This document shows positions 36,201-48,568 of a stretch of 64,000 nucleotides of DNA, piece by piece; positions within the stretch are counted from its first letter, which is position 1, and every line of letters begins with the position of its first letter. Location of the stretch: positions 13,826,001-13,890,000 of the forward strand of contig JABWDB010000004.1 in the NCBI GenBank assembly GCA_019614645.1. Reading direction: 5' to 3'. The stretch comes from Stratiolaelaps scimitus. Taxonomy: Eukaryota; Arthropoda; Arachnida; Mesostigmata; Laelapidae. The translations under genes were made by a program, and so were the position numbers. The notes under the pieces are model-generated. The model saw only the letters and a program-made list of their open reading frames with translations. It had not been told where the DNA came from and made no database searches.

Positions 36201-37338
36201 CAAAGCAGAATTCTGCTTGAACTCGATTCTCATCTGGGTGTACTAAAAGCTTCGGTCCAAGATCGGAAGCATCAACTTGAAAAGGTATTGTGGTGATCAC
36301 CTCTCTCTTCGCAATCTTCAGACAGATGTTGTTGCTTCCTCTTCTGCAGTTGCATAGGCCATGACACGGTTAGTCCTTTGGGAGAAGGAACTGTTCTGGG
36401 CCGTCAAGCACGGCGGCAAACAAAATAGTCTCCTTCTATGGTCTGCTCGTATACGAGCGAACTAAAATTTACAGCGAGCTGACTGAACACTTGTGCATGA
36501 TTTCTATGGTGACAGGTACGTCCTGCTTACACTTGAGCCTTTACTTCAAATAACAAAAAAATATCAAGGGATGTGACCATTTTGGCCTTGTTCGTGGCAG
36601 GCTCAGCAGGAGCACTTCGAAGCTCAGGCGTCGTTGCAGGCCCTGGAAGAAGCTGAACTCCAGCTTGTGGAAAAGCGTAAGGAAGTCGAAGCTCGGCGAC
36701 GTAACCTCGCAGACGAAGCAGCAAAAGTCGCGAGCCACATAGAAAGGGTTCAACACACGGCAGGTAGTAAAGGGAACGTCCCCCGAAATATACACACCAA
36801 GTACATAACTATCATTTGGCGGTCGTCTTCATTGTCGAATTGGAGATGTTGAACCGCTTCGAGTACGCTAGCTAACCGGTTAGCACATTGCGGAATATTT
36901 AGGAAGTCTAGAGGAATCGAAGAAACGTGGTGAACAATGACAACACTTACAAACCGAGCGTATTTGCTTGTTTTTGGTTCTTCCATGTTAACAGTTAATA
37001 GTTTAATATTGACTGCGCCGAAACAAATCAGACCATTTGTAGTTGTCTTATACTATAACCAACATTTATCATTATAAATTCTAGTGGTCACTCGAGTAAA
37101 TGTCATTCGTCAACTGAGAGAAGGTCATCGTGAACAAATGAAGATTTGGGATGGCCATGTTAAGGAGATGGGACAGTTCTCAAGGACGTGTCAAATCGCT
37201 GATGATCAGCTGGCTGCCTCCTACGCGAAGACAACAGCCCTTTCGGAGGCCATCGGGCAACTTGCAGTAACGGACATCTCTGACAGTAGCAACGAAAAGA
37301 ATTTGAAAAAATGGCGAGGGTCTATGAGGAAAAAATGA
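33239..37338 (+). CDS. NUF2: Kinetochore protein NUF2, copy 1
   Basis: Eight exons: 33239-33465, 33711-33830, 34213-34407, 35072-35261, 35634-35789, 36168-36284, 36601-36763, 37085-37338. All have GT/AG borders and consistent phases (2,2,2,0,0,0,1), giving 473 residues against 464 in human NUF2. The N-terminal calponin-homology-like domain is recognisable: RPEEIAAPTRSVVQRVLGDF (21-40) fits the PxPE..... region of NUF2. DVIKPDAKKFEKMVQQMLNY followed by LYHSEKVYVLVN fits the human ADILCPKAKR..RFLSGIIN segment. Then comes an almost continuous coiled coil with the family-typical V.DP.S.LKKL. NUF2 pairs with NDC80/HEC1 in the NDC80 complex, which attaches kinetochores to microtubules. The C-terminal tail is basic (KKWRGSMRKK). 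A polyadenylation signal AATAAA is near 37586. A paralogue follows 1.8 kb downstream in the same orientation. Confidence 0.9.
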
Positions 37339-39145
37339 GACCCCATCCCGAACGTACAGTGCCGTATGACTTCAAACAATCATCAACATCGATTTGAATA
37401 ACCAGAATCTCGAAAGTCTTTGTTTATTTAGCTGCTTATCGACAGGACAGATATTTGCCATGTAATGAGTAACGACTGATGAACGATAGTCTTCAAGTGG
37501 TGTCGCACTCCAACGGTTATATTTGCTCAATCTGTGTAAATGTCTGTAACTAATTATGTATAAATGTGTAAATAGCACGATTTGTTAATAAAAAGTCATG
37601 TATATTTTTTTACATGACGTGAATACGTTGGGTCTGCTTAGCCTCCTGTAGAATCGTCTGCCTTACTCAAGCAAGAGATTCCATGAGTATTGTAACACTA
37701 CAGAACCAATTTCTTCTTATTCTTCTGTTGTTGTTTATATATTTGTTATGCAGTGGTTGATAGCAGCGAGATTTTGATGTTCGGTTTGTGCAGATTCGCA
37801 CGACGTAGCTGCAATTGAATTCTGTATACATCATCAGTGATTTCAAACCCGCCTCGGGACGAGGTAATTGGTTTGAGACTCGCCACACGACACAGAGCCC
37901 ACAATTTGCGTTATGATATAAGAACGACAGAGAGGTCTATTTGGCGTTGTTCGATCACGGTGTCATATAATAGTATTGCCATTTTGCGCACTGTCTGAAT
38001 GATTTTATTATTTTCATATATTAGAATAAACTCTAGGAATTATAAAGTGTCCGCAAGAGTGAAAGCACTAATATTTATTTTTTATGGAGAACTAACCGAA
38101 AAATGCCTTTACGCCCACCGGGCTCCATACCTAAGGTATTTGACTCGGTAGTGTGGGACTCGCTCCCATTAAAAGATCAGTGATGTGGCTTTCTCGCCAC
38201 CGAGGTCCCGGACAACTTGTCCGCATTACCTCGGACCTCCCTTGTTGAGCTGCAATCCATCCTTGGTGTTGTTCTTGCGAATCTCTTGTTGCTTCACCGC
38301 CCTCTTCGCCGTGATCGTCGTTCGTGAACAAGCCCGTTCATACACTGAATGGCTAAAGTCGTTTCGGCACCTATTCGACGGAATCTGTAGGGTGGCTCCA
38401 AAATCGTCTGCTTCGCATTGGCGGTTATATCGATGGGTCGTGATACATAGTGTTAACTTAAACGCTTATTATACGAATGGTCCTTGTGTGAGCCACCAAA
38501 CGAGTATAAGGTAGATATGCATTAGCTCTGCTCGATTGTAAGCTGTGTCTTCACTCAGATATTATCTTCACTGTTGTGAGTAATCTCGCTTGTATTTAAA
38601 CGACGTATGACTTATCGTCATTGACAAATTGACTTTGTTCGTTGAGCGCAAACAGCGCTTTTGATCTGACTCTAAGGACTTTTTAATTGCGACTTTTAAT
38701 ATTATTCGAATGCTTGATATTTGGGCGTTAGATAGTTGTTCATTCACTTCCAGCGTAACGTACTAGAAATTAGAGATCAAGTTATGTTCGAGAATAACTG
38801 CTTTATGAGGAGACGAAATCACTTTTGCCTAATAGTGGACTGACAATAATGATAACACATGACAATGAATATATCCACATGTCAGAGTTGACAGAGGACA
38901 GTGACACGGTGGCGTACTTAGCCAGAAGCCGGGTCAGGGTGTGTGCAAGTGCTAAGCCGGGGCGGGGAATTATCGCACTGTCCAGTCTAGTGTGACAAAG
39001 GAATAATTAGAGCGAACAATTAGAGTACGTTGTCGGGTGGTGGTGTCGTCATTTCGACGTACTTTAAATCTTTATGTTTTGCCACTATCGGACTTCCAGA
39101 TTGCTGTGTCGACAAAGCGCGGTAAAAATTCGCAGCAAATTCAAC
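37339..39145. other. Spacer between the two NUF2 genes
   Basis: No gene seen. It contains the 3' end of copy 1 (AATAAA near 37586) and a GC-richer patch at 38100-38500 with an open frame on the plus strand (KVFDSVVWDSL) that might be transposon-derived but is too short to assign. The promoter of copy 2 should lie in the last few hundred bases. Confidence 0.45.
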
Positions 39146-42100
39146 ATGACCTCACGAAATGATGTAATGCGCATGTGTGAAAACCTCAAATCGGCCGTGG
39201 AAGTAAGACCAGAGGAGATTGCGGCCCCAACGCGATCAGTGGTTCTACGTGTCCTTGGTGATTTCGCAATCACCGCGCTTATGATCAGGGAGGACGCACT
39301 TAGCCAGCCTCTTGCGTGCAACCTGGAGAATCATAACCCAAGCTCAGCCGTGTCCAGCTTTACCAGCAATAGGTAAATAGCAGCTATGAGTTTTACGAGC
39401 GCAACACTAACTCTGCAAGCCCAGGTGCTCTGGTATTTTGGACGGTCGCTCGAGAAGAGCCGGAGGCCTCCGGTTTATACCCCGTAACATGACATACAAT
39501 CAAATAGACAAGGACGCGCTTGATGGGAAAAATAAAAACGGCATTTGTTTTAAATTACATTTCAGCAGCATTGACCCCGCAGTAAATTTCTTAAAACGAC
39601 TGCTGTGCCAAATCTTTATGTTTAAATGTAGTTACTCATCCCACATATGTCGTCGAATGTATTTTCCTCGACGTATTTCTGTTTCAGGATGATCCTGCTT
39701 AAGCAGGTACTACGTCTGCTGAGTAAAAGGTCGGCCCAGTTCACACTGATGGATGTCATCAAACCCGATTCCAAAAAGTTCGAGAAGATGGTTCAGCAGA
39801 TGCTCACGTAAGGAGGCCATTTTTACTACGGAAACCATCCACATATGTGTGATCAGATCGATTTCACTCTATTTTCTTGCGCCTGCTGAAAAATTCGCCG
39901 GTTTCTGTTCTGGAAGTAAACTGTTGGCTCTATCTAATGTAGATAATTACTGAATCCGTCGTTGAAGTAGTCCTTTACGTATTTTTTCTTTATAGCTGCA
40001 TTGATAAATATGTCTCATGTCGACGACTACGTTACTAGGTACTTGTACCATTCCGATCGTGTGTACGATATCGTGGAAAAGGCCTGCTCCGATCTTGATG
40101 AAAAGGCGGCCCAGGTTCAGCGGGAACGGGAGACTCTCGATTTCGAGAGTAATGAGCTCAACGTCATCGCTCAACGGGTGAAGGCACTGACGGAAGCACG
40201 TGTCGCTGAGGTCTTAGCTGAGACTTATGAAAGGTTGGAGTAGTGTGAAGTTTATGTTCTCTGTCTCATATATTCAGGGGTTTACAGATATTACGATGAA
40301 ATTGAAGGGTTAAGTTCTTTACTTCACACACCCTGGTGTTACATTCGTTTTAGATCGAAGGTAGTGGCTCGTCGAGATCAGTTACAAGCAATTGTATCTT
40401 CATCCTCTGAGACATTGTAACCCGGCTGAAATCAACAAGTGTTTTTTTTACAATTAATAAATATCAATGCTTATTGAAACAATAAGCATTGAAATTATTA
40501 ATTGGTTTCCCTGTATTTACTAATTCAGCAATTTTCATATGTGACAAAAGGCTGGCGACAGTGCCTTAACTGACTTGCGTTGTGTACCGTTCTGTTCATT
40601 ATTGTGCACCATCGTGATTTATAGAAAAGCGAAGATGGAGGAGGAGTCTGCTATCGTTCAACAAGATTACGAAAAACTCAAGAAACTTGTAACCGAATTG
40701 GCTAACGAAGTCGAGAGGGTTACGCGCGAGGCAGAGCGACGTCAAGAGCGATTGGAAGATTTAAGCGCACTAATTGTTGAGGATCCTGACACTTGTATAA
40801 AGCAGCTTCGTGAACTGCAAGAGGTAAACGTCACGTAGGCGATAAAATTATTGCGTGACTAACGGAGTCTAGTCAATAATTGTACCCTAGTTGTTAACGT
40901 CAAACAGCTGATTAATTCTAATTGTCCGAAACGCCGCATTTAGCACGAGCGATGCTCATTGATGAGTTGGTTAGTTAGGCAACAATTTCCGCGTGGCACA
41001 CCTGAAGAAACCGATGTATAGTAAATCGACCTCCAAATAACCTTTGATTTCGTCAACGAAGGCGAGCAATGTTTAACATTGATGTGAAAACTATGCTTTT
41101 AGGAGGTCTCCAATAGTAAAGAACACATTGCTACGAGGGAGCGTGCTTTACTTGGTGCATCGGAACATCTGCAATCAGTTCATGACGCTCTCGAACGCGC
41201 GAAGTCGATACATAACCAAGCAGTACTTGCAGCAAGCGCACGTGAGGAACTTGTTCAGGTATGATGTTGGTGAATTTTGTAGCAAAAATATAACATCAGA
41301 CAGCTTTTGATGCCTTTAAATGTCTGATACCAATCGATTCTTATAAATAGCCTATGTATGACAAATTTCTTCATGGAAGATATGAATACGTGGCATATAT
41401 TTTTATTTCGACAACGGCATGACTCACCAAATCAAGCACACACGGTTAGCTCTTATGGATATGGTTATAGATATTGATAAATTGATGTGGTTATAACTCG
41501 AATGTAATAGTATGCGTTCAAGCTACAAGTGGTCATTTCGTCCAAATGCTTCTCTAATGCCAAATGTGATCAATTATTTCGACACAGAGTGAAAAAGGAT
41601 GCGAACGCCGTGTAGCAGCTCAGGCGAGGGCCCTGCTTGAGCTCGAGTCTCAGCTAGGGGAGCTGAAGGCACTAGTCGAGGCTCGACAGCATCAGCTTGC
41701 TAAGGTAATCGTCGTTGTAATGCGGCCTAATTCTGTCTCAGGCAAATGCTCGGTTTTTTCCCGAGGGCGTAAAAGTCATGTGGGTTTTCATGATCTACGA
41801 AATACCGGAGATGATATAGCCGGTGAAGGCTAATTTATATTGCTATTTTATCAAGAATCCTCTGGTTCAATTTACCTATATGCAAGTGGCACAAATGTAA
41901 CAGGCCAGCGCTTGAACCAACTGCTTGCAGGTTCAGGAGGAGGACCACGAGGTTCAAGCGTCACTGCTGGCTCTCGAAGAAACAGAGCGACAGCTCAATG
42001 AGAAGCTTGAAAAAGCCGACGCCCATCGACGTCACCTGTTAAACGAAACCACAAAGATTACTGGTCTCATAGAAGCTGTTCAGCGCACGACAGGTAAAAA

Positions 42101-42732
42101 CCTCGCTGCGACCTGCATGCACAGTAATATTCACAAAAATAATACTCTACGTAATGGAGTATATATCGCTCTTGCTGTTCGTTTCGGTTGTCTAGCGAAA
42201 TGCGGCAGAGACAACAGCAGATCCCTGACTCCGTTCAGCGAATCGGACCACACAAGTGAAAATGTACACGTTTTCGTTGAAATATCACCTTTCGAACTAA
42301 AATACGATAAACTTCGAATGAACGCACTATGAGTTAAGATGCAGTCTCATTGAATGCAGCTAGCATTGCAGCTCACCAGTTGGTAAACAATATCAGGAGC
42401 TGATTGCTCTATAATAACTTTTCTTCATCTCCTATAAAGCAGTGTCACGATGCTACAGGTTAGAGTTTACTGGGACAGTGCAGGAAAATAAGTTATCACA
42501 GCAATCAATCATGTGCCGCATTTCAGTAACGACGAGAGAGAACATCATGTGTCAACTGAGTGACGGCCACAACGACCAAATGAAGATCTGGAGCGCCCAC
42601 GTCACGCAGATGAGCGATTTCACGGGGGCATGCCACGCTGCCGATGGGCAGCTGGAGGCTTGCAACAAACAGTTGGCTGCTCTGTCACAAGCCATCGAGC
42701 AACTCGCGTCGACAGGCAATTCTACCGATTAA
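39146..42732 (+). CDS. NUF2: Kinetochore protein NUF2, copy 2 (tandem paralogue)
   Basis: Eight exons: 39146-39372, 39688-39807, 40039-40233, 40625-40823, 41103-41258, 41588-41704, 41931-42093, 42527-42732. The product is 460 residues. Exons 1, 2, 3, 5, 6 and 7 have exactly the lengths of copy 1 (227, 120, 195, 156, 117, 163) and all seven intron phases match. Exon 4 is three codons longer and exon 8 is 16 codons shorter. The CH-like domain is highly similar (RPEEIAAPTRSVVLRVLGDF, FTLMDVIKPDSKKFEKMVQQ); the coiled coil is much more diverged. No stop or frameshift interrupts it, so both copies look functional. The acceptor of exon 3 (ttactag) and the donor of exon 3 (gttgga) are the weakest sites, but phase and paralogue support them. 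The start is the ATG at 39146, matching copy 1; an in-frame extension to 39074 is not supported. A polyA signal AATAAA is near 42975. Confidence 0.88.
40451..40504. repeat. Inverted repeat hairpin in NUF2 copy 2 intron 3
   Basis: The arm CAATTAATAAATATCAATGC.. (40451-40476) pairs with 40480-40504, nearly perfectly with a short interruption. The loop is 3 nt (AAA). Copy 1 has no equivalent in its intron 3 that I can see. Confidence 0.75.
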
Positions 42733-44776
42733 ACTGTATCGATATAATGAGATGACTCGTACGAAGGATCCGTACGGCCTGAACCAAAAACTTGGATTGG
42801 TAGGGCTGCGGCTAGGGATATAATTAGACCTAGTATATGGATTCGATTTGCAATGGAGAATGCAAACTAACTGACATGTAATCTTTGTTGATGGTCTGAA
42901 TTTGGCTAAGCCGATGATAATAACAATAATTTATCTATTTATTGTATATAATTGCTAAATCACGATTTTTTTCAATAAAAATATGCATCGTACAAAGTGT
43001 GTAAATAGGGATGTATATATGGGCGGTAATCGTATGCGTAATTGTTAAAGAGATAAATGCTCCTTATAGATATGAATTAAAGCATTTAATAGTGTGAGGA
43101 CTATAGACTTTTATTCCGGAATAAACGAAAGCGAAAAATCAGGAACAGCCATATCAGGGATTCAGCGAATCTTTCGCAACACATTTAACAGTAATAACAT
43201 CCATGTAGAGTTAGCCTACGAAACACACCGGATTATCTCAATAATAATTACTGAAGTACGCTTTACTTCAAATAGTAGAAATCATAATAATTCAATGGTA
43301 CAATCAGTAGCGCCTTTGGCCAAAACTACAATATAAGAATGTATGTCCCAATATTAAATGTATTTTCACCGTGTATGTCCGTGTTCAATGGAGCCACCAG
43401 TCCCTGACACGATTCACCGATGCTTCAGGTCCTACTGGTGTTTGAAGGATCTCATTCAGTTCAACGGACCACTTCATCGAGCAAATAGCCCTGCCGGGGC
43501 GGTGTTTTATTTCTTGATAAGCAGAGCTGCCAAGTAGATGCCAACAAGAACCGAAACTATAATGAAAACATATTTTACTCTCGATTTAATCCGTTCTCCA
43601 TTTAACGTTCGCTAAAATCGAGTACTAGTTATTTATATAGTATTATTTTTCATTAAAGGAAATCTCTCCTAACAGGCACCTGGTAGCTCACAACACAACA
43701 GAAATACTAATTATTTTTTGCTGACCAAAGGGTTGGCGGATTATTACATATATAGGTGTGCACGAATTATCAAGGGTAATTCCGCGAATTTATAGGCATT
43801 TTTTCGTAAATGTTTTATGCTAGAAAGATGGGTACAATTTGTTCTTCCGAGCTGACGCGAAGTGACCCCCCTCCCCCCCAGTCAATGCGAACGTTTATGT
43901 TGTTTATGCGCTCGGTGAAAGCAACAGTTAAGAAAAGCACGGCAAGATTCTTCCCTATGACATCTCCCTCAGGACAACTCGAAATAGTGGCTGGCATTTC
44001 GATTACATGGCTTATGATAGAGGTCGGTTCTGCGCAAAATATAATACAACCATAACAGTACGCATTTACTAACTGAAACCAGTACAAATACGTTGAATGG
44101 TCGACACGCCACTGATGCCTTGTAGCGAGCTAAAAATAAAATCGAAGTTATTCCGCGGGTTCTGGCGCCCACAACCCCTAGCTCCTCTTTTGCGGATGCG
44201 ATCAACGCGTCGTCTGCTTAGGCTACAAAAACACCGTGTCTATCCATAGCATCGTGTTCTGTTAATGCGTTCTGAGGAGAAGCTTAGATAGATCTAAAAA
44301 TAAGAATCGACTCCACACAAATTCCATGTGGTACCAATCGTAACTTTCTATATCTATATATATATATATATATATGTGACCTACACGTTACGAGAGCAAT
44401 TTCATACCTAACTGAAGCGAAACTGGCGTTGTAGTTTAATTGAACTGAATCTCCCTCGACTGCACCCTGTTCTGGTATGTACGGAGCCGTACGCTATAGC
44501 AGACACTGTCTGCTGCCAATTTTAAAGTCTTCACTTTAAATCCAAGTTCATGTCGAATACATATATATATATATATACTCCTCTTCGTGTTTTTTCAGGT
44601 TGAGAGACATTTTTTAGCTTGGAAGTTCTGGCCGTGAAACACTGCTCACTGATAGCTACTGAGTGGAGCCGGAGAACCTGCGCTGGAGAAGTATTACACA
44701 ACGATCAGATGTGAAAGAAGTTGCGCCCAAATCGAAATTATTGTAGTGAAGCGCACAGCATAAATTGTGTAGCAGA
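42733..44776. other. Intergenic between NUF2 copy 2 and the secreted-protein cluster
   Basis: No gene seen. (TA)n tracts occur near 44351-44376 and 44562-44577. The sequence tttttcag near 44593-44600 could be the acceptor of a 5' UTR intron of the next gene. Confidence 0.5.
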
Positions 44777-45097
44777 ATGTATCTCCGGTTCGAATCGTTG
44801 TTTGCTTTATTGTTGTTTATGATCAAAGCGGCTTCAGCTGTCCCGTCCATCGAGGAAGTTTGCTGCGATGACAGATCATCACTTGTCAACTTTATTTCAC
44901 ACCCGAAATGCGCGCCGTATGTGGGGATGATAAGTATATTCGCTATTGCTGCATCGTATGGGATGATTGGCTGGCTCGGGTTAGTTTTTGCAGGTGGCGT
45001 TGGAGTTGGTCTATCAGGCCCTGAGAGCCAGGCGACTCTGATTGCGGGAATAAAAAATGTATGTTGCAGAAAGATCCAATGCGCCGACGCTTGGTAA
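44777..45097 (+). CDS. Small secreted Cys protein A (ISG12-like cluster)
   Basis: 106 residues, one exon. A typical signal peptide (MYLRFESLFALLLFMIKAAS) is followed by EEVCCDDRSSLVNF....KC, a Gly/Ala-rich hydrophobic segment of about 40 residues, and a C-terminal CCRKIQC. The N-terminal CCD..SSLV.....P.C and the C-terminal CC....C motifs are shared with the protein at 48569. The hydrophobic segment is shorter than there and lacks the conserved middle, so ISG12 membership rests on the paralogue. I took the ATG at 44777; a TTG upstream in frame is unlikely. Secretion and membrane association are inferred. Confidence 0.6.
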   Translation: MYLRFESLFALLLFMIKAASAVPSIEEVCCDDRSSLVNFISHPKCAPYVGMISIFAIAASYGMIGWLGLVFAGGVGVGLSGPESQATLIAGIKNVCCRKIQCADAW

Positions 45098-46204
45098 CTG
45101 TCATATTTTGAGACATTCGCCTCACTGTTGCGCTGCTGGCCTCTACTGGAACATCTTGCTGGATGTCATCGGAACTCGGAACTAGCGACACTGTAAAGTC
45201 GAGCAGGCGCGCTAGTACTGTGACGGAATACGACCGCATAAGCAAATTGTATATATGTATATTATGGGTCCTTCTAGAGATACTTATAAGAGCTGATTAC
45301 CTACACTGGACTTCGTCCACTGGAAGGGTCGCTGGGATTATAATTTTTTATAATATAACAAGTATTGCAAACATATTTGATCTTAAATAAAACCACGTTT
45401 CTTACTGTTACTCGTTGATATCGTCTTGTACATCTTGAGGCGAATGGCCGTAATTGAATAAAGAATCACCGTAAAATCATCAGGGTTTTACTTTTTATTC
45501 TTAGTTCCAAGGCGATAGTCTCACTAAGATGGGCGTTCGTCTAATACTCGTTCTGTTAAAGCCTAAACACGTAACATCGCTCAGCCCAATCGTTCTGTAT
45601 ATATGGGCAACACCCAATTTGCCCGGATGGCAGCATAGTTAGGTTTTTCCTCCCGTTGCTTCGCTGTCTGTAATTGTCACCATATCGGTCCTAGTGGTGC
45701 GGCAAGCTATGCTCGAACATGTTACAAATGGTTTGACTGACGAGAGCCCGTGTTACCGGAAGTCGCGTCATCTCAACCGTCCACGTATGTATCCAACGCC
45801 GTAGGCACATCAATACTTTTCCACAATTAGCTGCAGATTTCCCCTGAGGAATTCTCTCTTTGGGATCTACAAGAATCTTACGGTGAAATCGACGAGATGC
45901 CCGCATGTCGTCAACTTCTTAGATGAGGGGCTTGTGTCAACCGTTGTACTCATGTTGCCACTGTATTGTTTATAGCCATTGTATCGTTTTCTAAGGTGAT
46001 ATTTATTCTCCCGCATAGCAAAGCTAGAACGCGTACAATGTATAAACAATGCTTATGCTATGGACATGATTTTCCTTTTTTTTTTTGATCAGTTTGAGGA
46101 GTTATAATTCTCCCAGGACTGGGCAGGTAGGTGGGCGACAAGTTTATATCGAAGTTACAGATATCGTGTTATTGTTACTATAAATACAAGAGTTCAAATT
46201 CAGC

Positions 46205-46206
<2 letters not shown>

Positions 46207-46273
<67 letters not shown>
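46207..46273. repeat. (TA)n microsatellite
   Basis: A pure TA run of 67 bp. Confidence 0.95.
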
Positions 46274-46276
<3 letters not shown>

Positions 46277-47583
46277 CATGTCGACTCGAGATTGCTAAAC
46301 TTATCATAGAAGTGAGATTTGGTCTATAATCTTGTTGTCGATACAGATACGTGTTTGTCATTTGTGCTTGCACCAAATGAAATCCGGGTGTGGTTGGGTA
46401 CATACATCACCTAGAAAATATTACAAAGGACATTTCTTCAGAGGATTGAAGTGAGGCATATGACGGTTCTACTGAAGTGCTATGGTCAGCGATCTCTTCT
46501 ACGTGGTATACTCAACAAGCAGAAAAGGTTTTGTTATTAAAACGAAACGACTCCCTACACCAAGGAAAGCAAATCACGTAGTTATCCAGTGCATCCATTA
46601 TTGACACATTGAGGGTGTAGGATACACATATTTTATATAATACTTACTAGCAAGTAGGCCATTGTATTATCGTGCGCAAAAATCAGTAAGAATTTCCCAT
46701 AAAAGAAAATTAACTACGACCCAAGTTCGTAACATGAAAAATGAGAGGACGAACGTAACACATTTGCTTCAATTTGCATCGACAAGTAACCTGCGACCGC
46801 CTTTCAAAATTCAGTTGCATTACAGAGGAGAGGTCACTGTAACCATCGTACAGATAGGTAAAAGAATTTCAACCAATCGAAGCCACTTGACATATAAGAG
46901 AGCTTAAGCATTGTAAAATTGCAGCTCCTTTAATAAACCAATAAAACCTTTACCTTTACTTAGTAACTTCCTAACAACTGAAACATGGGACTCATGTCTA
47001 TGCATATTAATAATTTCGACGCTCTGCCCCGTACCAGATGTGCAAGATATTAACATGATTTCATTTCATTTCGCTCGCAACTGAAGATCGTTCTGCGCTT
47101 CAGCACAAGAGTGGCTGTATTTATTTTGGTGTTACTGGGCATTGCATCCAAGATAAAACACAATTTATGGAACGCTATCGTCTCGATATTGATGTGAATA
47201 TATCCTCGATCATACACGGACACCACTAGAACGAATACGCTCTGATTAGTGTCTGCCGAGTGGATGTCCGTTTTTTCTCAAACTGACAACCTCGACCGTC
47301 AGAATTGACTTCGAATTGACTTCTTGGACTCCGCCTTCAACCAATCGAGTATTGGAGAAAGCAGTGACGCATTACAACTTGGGCGGAGATGAGGAGTGCC
47401 GCTTCGCTTGCGTAAAAGATTGAGAAGAAACGAAATTGGACTAAAGTGTGCTTAGTTTCTAACGGTTAATCAATTCTATTGCTGATAGTCTAAAAAAAGG
47501 CTCTTTTTAAAAGCAACTGGAAACGGATCGAATCTAAGAAGTAGTTGATGTTGCCAATGTCTGTTATGCTTTACTTTGTAATG

Positions 47584-47687
47584 AAGGAAGAGAACAAGCA
47601 AAGGTGGCCCCGACAGGTCCTCATAGTAATACCTAATAGGTTAAAAGCAAAAGCCTGTCAGATAGGCGATCAGCTGAGGGTCAGCTC
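47584..47687. repeat. Dispersed repeat copy 2
   Basis: A diverged relative of 17594-17717, sharing AGTAATACCT, AAGCCTGTC.GATAGGCGA and CAGCTGA blocks in the same order and orientation. Confidence 0.55.
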
Positions 47688-48568
47688 GATGAACAGTAAA
47701 CTGTAGGAGCTCCCTCTCCCCGAAGCGGTTCTCCTCGCCCGATGTCTGCTAATAGAGAATCCTTCCATCCAATCCCTCCAATATTTTGCGCAACCTGGCG
47801 TACGCGTCAAGTTAGTCGATTGTGCACCTCCGTGGGACAACTGTACGGGAAAGCTACTGTTTTGTTCAGCTGATTCCTGTCACTAATTAACAAAGTAAGT
47901 TGTGACGCCTTTGTAAATTCCACAGAGATATTCATAATACTCGAGGTTGTTCGATCCGAGTGACGATCTCATAGCATAACAATGATATAAAAATACATAG
48001 CGATCATAGCGAAAAATATAAATGGGCCGCAGCGTATTCAAAAAGAACTATCCACATGGATGGAGAAGCGTATGAATATGGGTATAATTAAAAATAAATA
48101 GGTACTAGTCGTCTTATTGTTTGAAGTTGGCACATATAATAATAGCATGTGGAAGCGTCTGTCTCAGATGTGGAGTCTAAACATGTATATAGTAAGTATA
48201 TAATCTTGGTATATAGCATCGAGACATGTTGTTACGTGACAAAATTGGAGACAGCTGATGATGTGGTGTCTATTTTCGAATTTTGTAGCTGAGAAACCGC
48301 CAGGCTGAGAAAACACCACCGCATATATTCGCTTTGTTTCCGACACGTCCACTGCTGTAGTCAGTTCTGAGATTGAGAGACTAGCTCAAGATGTATGCAC
48401 ATAAATTGTCAATGAGCCGCTGTGCTGGCCGTGGGTGTACAACTGAGATATATACACCGATGGTCTACCCTTTTTTTTTGCAGGAAACAAAACCTGGTTA
48501 GTTCCCTCCTCACACCTCAACTCAAGGATCTCGATCAAGAAGCGATTGGACACCTCGCAGACATCGCA

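Larger units (their letters stand above)
45098..48568. other. Intergenic, repeats only
   Basis: It contains a 67-bp (TA)n tract (46207-46273), the second copy of a dispersed repeat (47584-47687), and a pyrimidine tract with acceptor ttttttttgcag ending at 48483, likely the 3' end of a 5' UTR intron of the next gene. An 81-residue ORF at 46662-46907 has no recognisable features. Confidence 0.5.

Noticed and set aside
38101..38330. Plus frame KVFDSVVWDSL resembling a reverse transcriptase snippet
   Set aside because: Too short, followed by a stop, and no neighbouring reverse transcriptase motif.
39074..39145. N-terminal extension of NUF2 copy 2
   Set aside because: The paralogue starts at the position equivalent to 39146 and the extension has no counterpart in NUF2.
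46206..46403. ORF rich in IYIYIY
   Set aside because: Translation of a (TA)n microsatellite. The same applies to several other short ORFs with this signature.
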